Source: Dioscorea cayenensis subsp. rotundata | Lineage: Eukaryota; Streptophyta; Magnoliopsida; Dioscoreales; Dioscoreaceae | Assembly: GCF_009730915.1 (NCBI RefSeq) | Contig: NC_052482.1 | Coordinates: 21,110,345 to 21,174,344 of the forward strand | DNA length: 64,000 bases | Direction of reading: 5' to 3' | Position numbers and translations under genes: made by a program | The notes under the pieces: model-generated | Databases searched by the model: none | What the model was told of the DNA's origin: nothing | What the model saw: only the letters and a program-made list of their open reading frames with translations | Part shown: piece by piece, positions 13,447-25,770 of the stretch | Layout: every line of letters starts with the position of its first letter | How positions within the stretch are numbered: position 1 is the first letter of the stretch

Positions 13447-13576
13447 GCAAAACAAGGGAAGCAAGAAGTGGCTGCTGACTTAGAGAGAGTTGGGGGTAGT
13501 CTCTTCTTCTCTTTAATCAAGTATTACTCTTTCTCTCTCTCTCTCTCTCCCTTGTATATATATATATATATATATA

Positions 13577-15451
13577 ATGCTTATAATTATATGTTTGATT
13601 TCCAAATTTAGGGGTTTCTTTTCTAATATATATATATTGTGATGGTTTGAGAGAACCTAGATATTTGAAATAATAATAAATATAAATATTTATTGAGGAT
13701 CTCTTTGTTAATTGGTATTATGATTTTAAACACTTTTTATTAATGAATATTTAAGAGAAATATATGGTATTATTTACTTATGTTGTAAGTAATATGTGGT
13801 TATCAATAATAGTACAACAATATATTGGTTATTATTTTAAAAATAATGATATTAGAGTAGGGTTAACAAAATAGAGGACATGAAAATCGAGAATTTTTAT
13901 TGTGGAATAATTATGAATTTATTTTTTTTAAAGTGAACAAACTGCTCTTGAGAAAAGTTTAGTTGTACCAATGAGAAACACACTCAACTATCACGTGTCT
14001 TTATTCTTCATGAGAGTTTTCTGGGGCCGAAATGTCATTAGGATAAGAGTTCTTTTAGTTTATTATGATAGTTTAAAATAATATTAGTATATAAAATTGT
14101 TATTATATGAAATTGTAAAACATGTTAGATGAGATGGCCACACACGTCATCATGCCTGTTTAAATCCTTAATCGTTATCCTAAAACTTATTAGTGACTTT
14201 CGGATCAACAAAACTCAATATTAATTAAACAGAATTTAAACTACAGTTTGACTAATTCTAAGTTCGGAAGCTCAACATTAGTTGGGATTGATATTTTTCC
14301 AAAATTTAAAACTATTTGTAACCAATAAAACAAATTGAGGAATAATTTATTATTCATTGGGTCACGTTCCTTGGTGTGAACAGAATTATAAATTTATATT
14401 AGCTTTAGCTAGACTTTTTTTTTTTGGGCCGTTAAAAAAAAATGAAGGCAACAATAATAGCCCAAAGTTGATGAACTTAAATGGGCCCACAAATGGAACT
14501 ATTTCGTTATTCCACAATGACAGTTTTGGAAATAAGTATTTTTTAAAAACGACAGGAAGAGATTCAATATTTTTATAAGATTTTCAGTATCTTGTCCGAG
14601 TTAGTTTAGTCAAATTATAAATAAAATAAATAAATAACAAATATTTTTAAATCCATATTACAATACTTGTATATACAATTTCGGTGGTTATGTTAAAAGT
14701 TACAATTTTTTATTTATGAAAAATCACTTATAAAAAACTAATTTCACTAAATTATTTGGAGCAATATATTCTTAACAAAACCACCCTAACATCTTATGTC
14801 CTTATAAACAAACATAAAACTGTGATAAGCTTGTGACTTATATATTAAAAAAAAAATTATTACGTTTGCATGTCCTTATTAGTAATTTTATAGTCTACAA
14901 TCAATTTAAAATGTAAACATATTCAGATGCGTATTTGGATAGGCAACGAAACTTTTAACTTCCATTAAAATATTTATAATACCAAAAGATATTTTAAAAA
15001 ATAATAACTTTTTTTTTGAAAAATAATAACAACCACTGCTTAGTAGAGTAGATTATTACTTAAATAATAAATAAGTAAATCCATAACTAAATTTTTAAAT
15101 AGTTAAATAGTATTTTTGTAATACTGCATAAATATTACAGATAATATTATAATAATATTGTTTATTTTTAAAGAGGTAATAAGTCATATATTTATTGTAC
15201 CGTCAATTTTTTTTATTGATAACCCTTTATAGGTAGCACGTGTGGTTTTTATAATAGATATGTATAATAAAACAAATAATATAAGTAATTATTTTTTTAT
15301 AAAAAATCCAAATAGACTAAAGAGTAATGACTCACTGCAAAGAAATTTCAAATATATGAAGTCTATACTATCGGTCTTCAATCTTCACAAGAAGAAATAA
15401 AAAAAAAACAATTTGTAATAATTCGATCCAAACAAAAAAAACCAGTTTAAC
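13577..15451. other. AT-rich intergenic region
   Basis: About 1.9 kb between the ALP1-like promoter and a SINE-like element. No gene is supported. Open frames here are short and lack recognisable motifs. Confidence 0.55.
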
Positions 15452-15461
15452 ATCATTTTAT

Positions 15462-15636
15462 ACCAACGGCTTTTGGGTCAATTGATATCGGGTCTTTTGC
15501 GTGAGGCGTTTTTTTTCGGGAAGGACCCGGTATCGAACTTCATGTACTACACAAGGTGAGGGCACATGGGTCAGTATTGAGTCTTGCTCCCCACACGTGC
15601 ACATCTCCCTGGCTACGGTCATTGTCTCTCTCTCTA
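15462..15636 (+). mobile_element. SINE-like (tRNA-derived) retroposon
   Basis: A roughly 175-bp block, richer in G+C than its surroundings, has an A-box-like GGGTCAATTGATA (about 15476-15488) and a B-box-like GGTATCGAACTTC (about 15529-15541), the RNA polymerase III promoter pattern of tRNA-derived SINEs. It is flanked by similar 10-mers, ATCATTTTAT (15452-15461) and ATCATTTATT (15637-15646), which could be target-site duplications. Confidence 0.5.
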
Positions 15637-15953
15637 TCATTTATTCTTTAAAAAAATCAATCTTAATCTAAAAGCTCCACAATTCTAAAAAAAGAAGGAC
15701 AAAAAAAACAATAAAAGTCCAACCAATCATTGTTATGCAGCAAGAGAAGAAGAAGAAGAAGAAGAAGCCACACAACACTTTCAAAGAAGGTGCTCCAGCG
15801 CGTTAAGTAGACAACACTTTTCCACCCGCGTTAAGAAACCAAAATATCAAAACTCATAACAATAATTAGTTTTATCATCAGTTTTAAGTCTCTCATGTGA
15901 AACTAAACCTTAAATTTCCTCATGCATCTCTTTACACGCTATAACCACAAGCT

Positions 15954-15964
15954 CTATATATAAA
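15954..15964 (+). promoter_or_regulatory. TATA box of the plus-strand ZAT gene
   Basis: TATATATAAA about 70 bases upstream of the ATG at 16030, a normal distance for a plant gene with a short leader. Confidence 0.6.
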
Positions 15965-16029
15965 AGGACACCTCTCTTACACACTCTTTGTGAAACTAGA
16001 CTTATAACTTATTCCATTCATTTCATTTC

Positions 16030-16497
16030 ATGCAGATGAATATGATGATGATGTCATCCAAAAACACAGAGCTAGATCTCTTGTTTCTTGTTGGAGAACA
16101 TGAAGAAAAACATCAACATCATCATCATCATAAAGAGCATAAGAAGAGAAGCAGAGAGTTTGATGATGAGTTTGAGTGTAAAACATGTGGACGTTGTTTC
16201 CCTTCATTTCAAGCACTTGGAGGACATAGAACAAGTCATAAGAGAAGAAGAAGTGTTGATGGAGATCATGATAACAAGCTGGTTGAGAAGAAGAAGATGA
16301 TGATGATGAAAAAGAGTCATGAATGTAGTGTTTGTGGGGTTGAGTTTGAAATGGGGCAGGCTTTAGGTGGTCATATGAGAAGGCACAATCCTGTATTGAA
16401 GAAGAAGAACAACATGAACAACAACAACAACAACAAGGTCTTGTTTTTGGATCTTAATTTGTTTCCTTGGGAGAATGATTTATATTTGACCACTTAG
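16030..16497 (+). CDS. C2H2 zinc-finger repressor, ZAT/C1-2i type (155 aa)
   Basis: Single-exon transcription factor of the same class as the gene at 9385-9795. It has two QALGGH fingers, at about residues 47-69 ([19 protein letters not shown]) and 96-118 ([17 protein letters not shown]), with a basic linker. The C terminus has an EAR-type repression motif, LDLNLFP. It differs from its neighbour by a Met-rich start, a His run (about residues 29-34), a Met/Lys-rich linker and an Asn run near the end, all low-complexity expansions encoded by simple repeats. Two starts are possible, 16030 and 16036; the first is given. A role in stress-regulated repression is inferred from the family. Confidence 0.9.
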   Translation: MQMNMMMMSSKNTELDLLFLVGEHEEKHQHHHHHKEHKKRSREFDDEFECKTCGRCFPSFQALGGHRTSHKRRRSVDGDHDNKLVEKKKMMMMKKSHECSVCGVEFEMGQALGGHMRRHNPVLKKKNNMNNNNNNKVLFLDLNLFPWENDLYLTT

Positions 16498-17348
16498 TTT
16501 TTTTTTTTTAGAGTAATATATTTATTTGTTTATTTCTTATTATATTGTATCTATTCCACTGTATTTCTTATATGATCCTATGCTATTTATTTGTATTTTC
16601 CCTGTGTTGTCTTTTTTGTTTTTGCCTCTATGTTGTTTTTGCTGTTTTTTTCTTATTCCATTTCAGGTGATCCAGGTTTTGTTATAGTGTTTTTTTTCTC
16701 TAATTTCTTCGTGTAATGAATTTGTAATTTATCTATTTTTTTTAAAAAATATATATTTCACTAATTTTATGTTAATTATTATATGTATAAAAAATTTGTC
16801 TTTCTAAAGTAATAATCTAGTTCATAATTTTAATTTAATATCATAAGAATAAATACATTCATTCACATATATTGGCATTTGATTAATCAGAACCTTTGTA
16901 GAAGAATTTTTATTATTTTAAAAATGAACAGATATGCATTGAATTATCAGAAGGAAACAATACTCCATCCAGTATTTAGTTTACATTATTAAAGCAATTT
17001 ATAATGAAGACGTAATTTAAAACAAAAAAAATAGCCTGAGAGCGTAAGCAATGTTGTCATTGAGTGTTGACCAGAATTATAAAGTCAGTACACTTCCATT
17101 TGTACACACTAGCAATTTACACTGATGATTCAGTCTTTGGTGCACTGGAAACAAGGTATATTGACTGACTTGAGAAAAATTAAAAATACATGCTACAAAA
17201 CACAGACTACTACAAATATATATATATATATATATCCTCTTTTTAAATTAAATGGCCATATTTGAATTTATCCTAGACTTACTAATAATTACCAGGGAGA
17301 TTTATACCAAACCCAAATTTAACTTCACCGAGAAAGAGCAAGCAGTCA
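16498..17348. other. 3' flank and spacer after the ZAT gene
   Basis: T-rich DNA to about 16745, including a possible 3' untranslated region that ends in T and A runs and superficially resembles a LINE tail. The rest is AT-rich with a TA microsatellite near 17218-17235. No gene is supported. Confidence 0.45.
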
Positions 17349-17356
17349 AGCAGAAA

Positions 17357-17842
17357 TAGGGATGGTAACAAGACTAACAAGACGGTACAAGGAGGGGTCT
17401 CCGAGTCCCCGCTAGAGGGGGTATCTCCCCGTCACCGTGAGGATCCCCATATACATGTAAATTTTGTTTGTTTTAAAAAAAATATAATAATAATACACAC
17501 TAACATACATGATAAATATAAAAATTATTCAAAATAAATCTCAACAAACCAACAAAACAAAATTTACAAAAGCAAAATACTACAAACGTTTAAACTAAAA
17601 TGAAATTTAATGAGATAAATTTACAAATTATTTAAATTAAATATATATATATATATATATTACTTTTAATTGGGGACAAAGACCCCGCAGAGTGGGGATA
17701 GCAATCTCCGCCCATGCCTCGTTTAATAAACAGAGATGGATTGGCTCCCGTCCCCCACGGGGAAATGAACCAAAAAAACCCCATCCATGTCGGATCAAGT
17801 CCCCACGGGAATCAGAGATTTTCAACCCCATTACCGGTCCTA
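17357..17842. mobile_element. Non-autonomous hAT-type DNA element (486 bp)
   Basis: The element begins TAGGGATGGTAA and ends TTACCGGTCCTA, giving short imperfect terminal inverted repeats. It is flanked by 8-bp direct repeats AGCAGAAA (17349-17356) and AGCTGAAA (17843-17850), a 7/8 match and the size typical of hAT insertions. Both ends are G/C-rich with repeated GGGGA/TCCCC motifs, and the middle is AT-rich. There is no transposase, so it would depend on a helper. The 1-base difference in the duplication suggests some age. Confidence 0.7.
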
Positions 17843-17850
17843 AGCTGAAA

Positions 17851-18305
17851 TTAGATGAGTAAAAATAATGTATAAATTAAAAATGAAAATTTAAAAATTT
17901 ATTGAAATAGTGTTATATCAAGCACTAGTTACAGTTAAGTGGCAGTGGGAACAATATCACATGGCCTGACACCTGCAAAAATATATAAATATATATTTAT
18001 TAACCTATAAATAATATTTGATAGAACAAAAGCAAACATGCCCGGACAAAAGCCTTCGCTTCTCCCAAAACCCCAAGCACATTAAAGTCCGTGTTAACTT
18101 AACACCAAAGGCTCCAGTTAATACATACTTGCTATATATATATATATATATGTCTATAATAAAAGCTCAGCATTTAATTAACCTATTAACATAGAAATCC
18201 TACAACTTGGTGCCGTGATCTGCAAGGAGAGAGGGTACTCAATTCATCACTTTTCCTTTTCATTTTCTTCAATAAAACTTTGGTTAATAAAAACTAAGGA
18301 TAACA
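17851..18305. other. Spacer downstream of the SOSEKI gene
   Basis: AT-rich DNA with a TA microsatellite near 18132-18151. It probably includes the 3' untranslated region of the SOSEKI gene; nothing else is recognised. Confidence 0.5.
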
Positions 18306-20734
18306 TTAATTACTGGCCGGAGTTTGAGGAGTAATGGTGGTAATAGTAGTATTAATGCTAGTCCCTTCAATGAACCTCTTGCTCCCATGAGTGCTACGTG
18401 TAATGGAGGTGTCCTTTTTTGCGCCAAGTTGTCTGGGTTTCCTGGGGATGCATTTTGTACGTACTCCATCAATTTCTTTATCTAATAACTCCGTCTTTGA
18501 GCTTCTGCAAAAGTTCACAAAGAGATTGAAATTTGAATGGGTATGAACATTAGACTAACATATAATAATAGCAGGTAAGTTCCAGGAAAAACTGAAAGGA
18601 AACAAAAAGGCACCAGGTTTCTATCACTGATACTACTTTAATTGAGATACATGGTTGAAAAGTAGAAGTATAGCTGACAATTCTCTGGGTAAATAAGAGT
18701 GGATAGGCTGGCCATACACAGAAGCCATCACTTCTAAAGTCCAATCAGCACCAAACCTTTTATCACATTATTTAATAAATGGGATTTCACAAAAATGATG
18801 ATAAACTTCATGCTTTGACCCTAAAAATATACAAAATATTCATTCAGTCATTAAACTAACCAAATCTATTTATTTATTTTTGGTGGTGCTGAAATGAATA
18901 TTTACTTTTCAAGCAATATTATTAAACTAACAACATGATCTAACTTAAAAAGAAGAGCAACAATTGGCAATTATGAGAGTGTAAAGGTAAAAACAACAAA
19001 ATAAAAACTAGAACCCATGAAACATTGGAAATTTCATTCACGTGAATTAGACGTCATTCAAGGGATTCCTTGTCCTTTCAGTACTATATTCGAACGTCTC
19101 AACCCATACCATAATTGACCATACACTACTATAACACACAATAACTCAATTTCTAGAAATATAAAATGTATCATCCTCTCCATAAAATACAAAGACGAGC
19201 ACAAGTGACCAAAACAATAAAAAGTTCATTGCTTTACATCAAAATACTAGTTTACTTCTAAAAACCAAACATCTGTCAAAAGTTAAGCTCTTTCAATATT
19301 CATCAGCTTCCAACGTTGACATGAAATAGATTATAGTAGTAAAAGAATACACTTGTTGCAAATGCCTAGAATAAAATTAAAATAACAATATAATGATTTC
19401 ACAAATTTTATTTAAAACTTTTAGAAACAAGTTCAGCAATTTACAGTAAGTAGCTTTTTTTTACTTAAAAATTAGTTCTTGATACTTCTAACCTACCAAT
19501 TTGTGCATATCAAGTGCCTCAACACACAAAATATCTACTTATTTTTGTAAAAGATAAACAACTGGAAGATAGCAAAGAGGGCGGGGAGGTGAGCTCACCG
19601 GTCGGCGTTGCAGGAGGAGGAGCGCTTCAACGCCGGGAACTCAGCACCGGCATCACAACCCTTCTTCTTGATTTCAATGAAGCTTCCACTGAAGTACTCC
19701 TTGTCCTCCAAGGTAATCCCTGAGGAGAAGCTTGGGTTATCCATCAAGCCGTCCATTGTCTCTTTCCCCATAAGATCCGACCCTACACGTGGCACCCTTC
19801 TCTTACACTGCGCCGTAACGAGGTCTTTCACCGAGATAGACCCACATGAGATCAAATTAATCAGCACCGCTGATGCCCTCATCCTCCCACTCACGCTACT
19901 CCCAACCGTCCGATCAAGATCCTCCGTAGCTATGGGGATTCCCCGACCGTCCGATTTCATCAGTGATTCTAGGGTTTCAGGGCTGGAGGACGACGGCGGG
20001 GGTGAGATCTCATCGCTGTTGAGCTCCGCCGGGGGTTGCTCTTCGGGGACATGCAAAGCTCGCCGGCGCTGCTTCCGGTCATCGGTCTGGGTGGACGCGT
20101 CGGCCGCGGCCTTGACGGCGGAGTCGGAGGCGAGGTCGGCTTTGTAAACCTTGTACTCATTGAGATCAACCGAGCTCCACGTCGTCTTCTTCCTCTGTTC
20201 GACCGAAAACTCAGCATCATCTCGAGATCTAGGAATCTCACCCGACCTTTCAGACCTCGAAGAAGGCGATGATTCCACATGGTGAAGCTCTGAGCCTTTG
20301 AGAACATACTCATGGCCATGAACTGGATGAATGAGATCATCCTCCGAGAGATCATGCCACACAAATCCATTCTTATAACTCCTAAAAATCAAACCCCCAA
20401 AATCAAAAACCCCCAATCAAAAGACAAAAACAACGAAATCAATCAATCAATCAATCCAAACTCACCGTTTGGAAGACCAAGAGTAAGAAGACGCCATGCC
20501 TTTTCCTCGGAGCAAATCAAGCCGATTCATGGCATCTCTGAGGTAAAGCCCATCACTTTTAGACAAAGGAACCTCCATGAAGTGAGGATGCTCAAGCTGA
20601 CCATTCCTAGAGAGATAGTAAACAACAGCTACCTTCTTCTCCACCACTCCTCTCGGCTTCGGCTCAATCCAAACCTTCCTTCTCTCCGGGCTAATCCCTC
20701 TCTCTCTCCATTGTCTCTGCGCACTGATCGCCAT
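18306..20734 (-). CDS. SOSEKI (DUF966) polarity protein (416 aa)
   Basis: Three exons: 20466-20734, 19599-20381 and 18306-18504; all splice phases agree and give 416 aa. SOSEKI proteins polymerise through an N-terminal DIX-like domain and mark cell corners or edges, linking tissue polarity to division orientation. The DIX-like domain is clear: [20 protein letters not shown], then [40 protein letters not shown] and [10 protein letters not shown] (about residues 30-120). The middle is Ser/Pro-rich and probably disordered. Conserved C-terminal boxes are [47 protein letters not shown] (spanning the last intron) and [14 protein letters not shown] run (20770-20783) lies about 40 bases upstream of the ATG. 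Which of the five or so SOSEKI subtypes this is cannot be told here. Confidence 0.92.
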
Positions 20735-20769
20735 TCTCTCAACCTCTCAACCAAGCTCCTCGCTTTCTC

Positions 20770-20783
20770 TCTATATATATATA
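20770..20783 (-). promoter_or_regulatory. TATA box of the SOSEKI gene
   Basis: TTTATATATATATA on the minus strand, about 40-50 bases upstream of the ATG. Confidence 0.5.
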
Positions 20784-22464
20784 TAAACCAAGAAAGACGA
20801 TGATCCGAAGACAATGAGAAAAAAACAAAATAAATAAATAAATAAAATAAAAAGAAGCTTGATGAATAGGGTCAATAGAGTCAACGGAGTGGGCTCACTA
20901 GTCTTGTTAATAGTCTCAATCACATCGTATCGATTTGAAACAATGACGCGGGAATGTGATAAATGCTTAATTATTTTTTTAAAAAAATAATAATTATTTA
21001 TAAATAATATTTTAAAAAATAATAATAATAAAAAAGAATAATGAGAGGTGTGGATGATTTGGGTCGGTGGTCTAAGAAATCGGCGAATGGGTCCAAACGG
21101 AGTCGTCGCACCCAAAAGGGTGGAGCCATGTTACTCGCATTGGTTTTGAGTTGGCTGCACCATCTCGGCCACGTGCGACAAGACGCCTGTGTTGACTTCA
21201 AAGACAAATGTTTTCTCTTTTTTGTTTCAAAGTTTTGAACTCGGTCCGCGCGCTGCCCCCGGCCGTTTCCATGTAATGCATAATTATTTATTAAAAAAAT
21301 TTAAATAGTTATTGATATGAACTGTGGGTTGGTGTTATTAACCGTGGGCAAACTCAATTCGATAATTATCCGTAATTATAAGTATAATTGAGAGATATTG
21401 AATTTAACTATCTTCTTTGATTGTAATTTATAATCAGATCTATGTAGAAGTTTTAATGCATAATTATTTATTAAAAAAATTAAATAATTATGTGGATATG
21501 AACTATGGGTAGATTGTATATATTGTGAGGTAGCTGAAAAAAATTTAGAGATTTTTAAAATTTGAACATTTTAGATTATAATTCATTATAACTTATGTTC
21601 AAAACTTTTTTTGTAAAAGCTTCCTATGAAGATTATCTTTTATTTTAATTTTAAAGTTATATAATCAGAGTTAATCATATAAAGTTAGTCAATTAGTGCA
21701 GATCTTTGTATCTGTTTATTTTTTGTTCCGCTGTTTGTTTATTTTTCATTAAAAAATGAATAAAAAAATGGTATGGTATGGTGGTAATTTTGTTTTGTTG
21801 TTTATACCACCTACCCTAAGAAACATGATAGGTTGTATATTTATGTAGCTTGTCTGGCACGTGAACTACGGCTACTTGAATTTTTTTCCGGACTATATAT
21901 TATTTTAATTTCTTTAGATTGACTATGTTGTGTTACAGTTTAGTATGAATTAAATCAGAAAACATTTTATTATTTTTAATAAATAACATTATATCAAAAT
22001 ATAAAAAAATAAAATAAAATAATACTAATTAATAGATGGTTGGTGGGGTCCATTGGTACGTAGTTTTGGAGGGGATTGGATATTGATATTGATCACAAGA
22101 AGACGGATAAACAGTAAAGTTGGGTTCAGCGTAAAGCCCGGATCACTCAGGAGGGACCTTTGTCCTTGTTTGCACTGATCATTGGCTTTACTCTCCTCGT
22201 GATTTACACTACTACATTTAGCACGAATCTCAAAGAAGAGTCACTGACATGGATTACATGCAGACACCAGCAAAAGGCAACCAATAATAGAGAGCATATA
22301 AATGGAAGCTGTTCTTCTAGTTTTTTTTGTCAGACTTTCAATCCATACAACAACTATAACATCAAGTTTGCTATATTATAAAAATAAAATAAAAATTCTC
22401 ACATAATTTAGCAGAGACACTAGTAATGCATCTAATTGAAGACAATAACACAGAGTGTGCAAGA
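20784..22464. other. SOSEKI upstream region and PHIP1 3' flank
   Basis: No gene is supported. The region contains a pair of direct repeats: TAATGCATAATTATTTATTA starts at 21274 and again at 21454, with partial similarity continuing for about 60 bases, so the two copies are exactly 180 bases apart. Bases 22100-22464 have a more balanced composition and may be the 3' untranslated region of the PHIP1-like gene. Confidence 0.5.
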
Positions 22465-25400
22465 TCAACTGTTTGTATTCTTTTGCGGGCAAGACGATGA
22501 GAGGTGGCCGGGGATACCACACACATAACATGTCCGTCTTTTCTTCTTTGCTGTATTATTCGCAATTCCGCTGTTATCGGCATTCTCACTGGCAGAATTC
22601 GAGTTATTCCATCTCTTTTTCTTCTTCTTTGTCGTCTTAGCATTGTCTAAATCATCAGTTGACTTTGAATTTGGAACTGTTTTAACTGACTTGCTTGGAA
22701 CTGCACATCGTATTCTAACCGGGCGGCCGGAGACAATATGCTGATCGAGTTTCAGGGCAATGGAAAGCGAGATACTGTCAGAGAAGTCTACGTGGGCGTA
22801 TCCCTTGAATTCTTCGATCTCTTTATCCATACCCCATCGGAGGGAGGTGATACTGCAATCGGAAAAGAGATTCCTCAAGTCATCTTCAGTTATGTCCCAG
22901 GACAAATTCCCGACGTATACTCTGTTGTATCCCTCCACAATTTCGGGCGCAAAGTCGGGTTTTTGGGTTCTGTTGGCCTTGAATGATTGTATCTTCAAGT
23001 AAAACCCACCCCTGAAATTCATGTAAATGAAGTTATGCATTAGTAATATTATGAAATTCAAGTTATCCACTCCTGAAATTCATCTTCAGGTGAACTTTGC
23101 TTACATGTCAGCACCATCAAGAGCTATAGCTCTTTTAGCTGCAGCTTCAGTCTGCAAAAGAAAAATCCATGAAATGTCACATTTTACAGCAATAAAAGAT
23201 AAATTCCCACTCCAAATGGTTGATGTAAAATCCATCTGCACAAAATGAACATTATTGATGAGTAGATTGGTTTTTTCAAACATGTGGATGCTAGCATCCA
23301 ACAGAGATATCTGTTCTTAAATGCTGGCGTTTGCTCTGATGTCAATTTCAATGATTAATTTCCAACCAGGTAAAGTATCTAACCATTAGGAATAAAGCAT
23401 GATGATTTTATATTTGGCATTTGAAAACATCTTCTGAGACATACTTATTTCTAATAGTATATTAAAAAGAATAATCAGGCCTTAGTTGTCAAGCACATAA
23501 AATGCCAAAAACATTATAGAAAACAAACAAAATTCTATTCTTCAGACCCCACAATAACGTTTTCCTCATACTTATCATTATTCAAAGTCATGTCATTTCA
23601 TTTGCATTGCTTCATTATTCCCACCATGCATGTGATACTACAAAGCTCAAAGTATCCATGGAGATAGCCTTACAAACTTAAAAAATCATGAATCAAGAAT
23701 GATGATCTTGAGATTAGTGGTTTCTGACACAATGAATCTAATTAGATCCTGGAATAACTTTAAAGCTTGGAGAAGGTTAAATTAATACCCTCAAGGCATC
23801 CCACCCACAGGAAATGAAACTAATCAGCTAATTTTATAGCCATGGCATATACTGTTGTCCTGGGAACTATAAGTCATGAGCTGTAGTCTATCTGAAAAAT
23901 GGCACATTTCACTAAATAAGCACATCAGTAAACACTCACTGGGCCATGCATGCACAAGAGAGAATAAAAGAAGCCACAGCATCTATTTGCTGAGTCACTG
24001 AACAAGTAATGCAAATATTTAGTAGAAGTGCACATCATTTGGATCATAAATTTTGGCAAGCTACCACCTAGTGGCGATAATATGTGGTACATTTCACAAT
24101 GCCAATACTTAAATAACAAAAATCTCACCAATTGTGAGCTCTTTTTTTTTTTTTCAGAAACAGTCTTCCAACAACTTCAAATTCCTGTCACTTCTTCCTA
24201 CAACTTACAGTGATTGATCTTACACCATCAGACATATTGAAGTGTGAAATTAAAATCTAATCATAAATCCAACTAACCAATTGCTTGCTAGGAAGAATAG
24301 AGAATGCCTCTCTTATGTAGAAGAGATAAACAACCAGCATATGCAAAGGTGAAACATAAGAAATGCTAATAAATGACAGTCGAATCATGGCTGTATATAA
24401 TAGAGAATTTAAACAGATTACTAATATGACCTTGAAAGTGAGAATAGCAATTCCTCTGAACTTCCCACTCTCAGGAAACTTCATACAGTCCACTTCAGTC
24501 ACAGTGCCACAACTCTCAAAGAAGCTTCGTATATCATCCTCTGTTGAGTAATAAGGGATGCCACCCACATATACCTTCTTAGCATGATCCTCACTGTAAC
24601 AAGATACACAACCATCAAACAAAACCCATAAAATTACATTTTCTTTTGGATACTAATCTTTTCAAGCAATGACCATGACACAACACTAGCCATTGTTTTT
24701 AAAGCTACTGCTCTCAATCCATGACCAAGAGACAATATGCTAAAGAATTGATTTATTTATTTATATTGCAAATGCTAATTCTCTGTCCATGAACAAGATA
24801 ATGAACTGGCCGAAACTAAATAGTTTCAGGTATTAACTTTCTCATTACATGGACACAACATAACAATAGGCAATATATTTAGGTACTAATGCTCCCAACC
24901 CATGAAGACTAGTACAACAGTTCCAAAGATTTTATACATAAATATATACACACACTAATCCTCCCAATTTATGAATAAAAGACTATCAAAATTAAATTTT
25001 GTTTTCAGCTACTAAGCCTCTCAGATCATGAACACTGAATACACGATTCAAAACTAAAATTTTTCAGATAATTTTCTCAAACCATGAACTAACACTAACC
25101 AAATTCAACACAACTAATGAAAGCAATTACAACACTATCCAAGATTACTTTTTTAGATACTAACATTCTCAATCCATGAACAACACACGACACTTGCCAA
25201 AATTAATCTTCTCAATCTATAAGCAAGACACAACACCAGTCAAAATTTATTTTTATAAGATACAAATCCTCTCGATCAATGAATATAGCCCAAAATCAAT
25301 TTATGAAACAAAGCAAAGTGTTCTCACCTCTCTTCATTCCCAGCAGGCTCCAAGACCTTCTCGCCCTCATTCCCATCTGTGTTCTCCTTCCTCTTCTTCT

Positions 25401-25770
25401 TCCACACCTTCTCGCGCCACCACTTCTTCGTCTTATTCTTCTTGCTCTTGCTAGTCGCCGCCTTCTCATCCTCTTCTCCCTCAACCTCCCTCTTCCTCTT
25501 CCTACTCTCCTCGTCGTTCAAATCACCGGAAGCACCCTTCTCAACGTCAGGCTCAGTCTCCGCAGCCATAGGCGCAGAGTTCCTCTTCTTGGAACGCCTG
25601 GCCGAGCTGGGCTTCTGAGATTTAGAGGCCAAGATGCGATCTTTAACGGACTGGAGCTGATGATCAAGATTGCCGGCATCACTGGAGCCATTGCCAGACT
25701 GAGAGACGGCAAGAGAGTCCGCAAGGAGGCTGCGGAGCTTGAGCTTAAGCTTCTTGTTCGACAAAACCAT
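22465..25770 (-). CDS. PHIP1: PHIP1-like RNA-binding protein (two RRMs plus CCHC knuckle, 399 aa)
   Basis: Four exons: 25328-25770, 24431-24593, 23105-23151 and 22465-23011; phases agree and give 399 aa. Arabidopsis PHRAGMOPLASTIN INTERACTING PROTEIN 1 binds phragmoplastin and Rop1 and takes mRNA to the forming cell plate. The N terminus (MVLSNKKLKLKLR) is followed by a Lys/Arg/Glu-rich basic region. RRM1 starts KKVYVGGIPYYSTEDDIRSF and includes GKFRGIAILTF. RRM2 starts NRVYVGNLSWDITEDDLRNL and includes FKGYAHVDF. A Lys-rich linker leads to one zinc knuckle, CYVCGIPGHLSSSC, near the C terminus (PHIP1 proteins often have more than one). The donor after exon 2 is GTCATA, weak but GT. An in-frame ATG at 25785 could add five residues; 25770 matches the family start. 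Confidence 0.88.
24645..25290. repeat. Degenerate tandem array in PHIP1 intron 1 (unit about 50-65 bp)
   Basis: Reading the plus strand, a unit of the form TACTAAnnnTCTCAATCCATGA, then an A/C-rich stretch, then a T-rich end recurs with drift about ten times; recognisable unit starts lie near 24650, 24704, 24771, 24830, 24881, 24951, 25010, 25069, 25157, 25208 and 25258. The array fills almost the whole intron. Confidence 0.65.

Noticed and set aside
13299-13611. Frames rich in Ser-Leu or Arg-Glu repeats
   Set aside because: Translations of GA/CT microsatellites in the leader and promoter of the ALP1-like gene.
16498-16760. LINE-like T-rich tail after the plus-strand ZAT gene
   Set aside because: It can equally be the gene's own 3' untranslated region; no poly-A run with flanking duplications was found.
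21041-21238. Plus-strand frame starting MRGVDDLGRWSKKSANG
   Set aside because: No family resemblance and located in the upstream region of SOSEKI; likely chance.
22160-22381. Plus-strand frame starting MSLFALIIGFTLLVIY
   Set aside because: It has a hydrophobic start but no known motif, and it overlaps the probable 3' untranslated region of the PHIP1-like gene; not enough to call a peptide gene.
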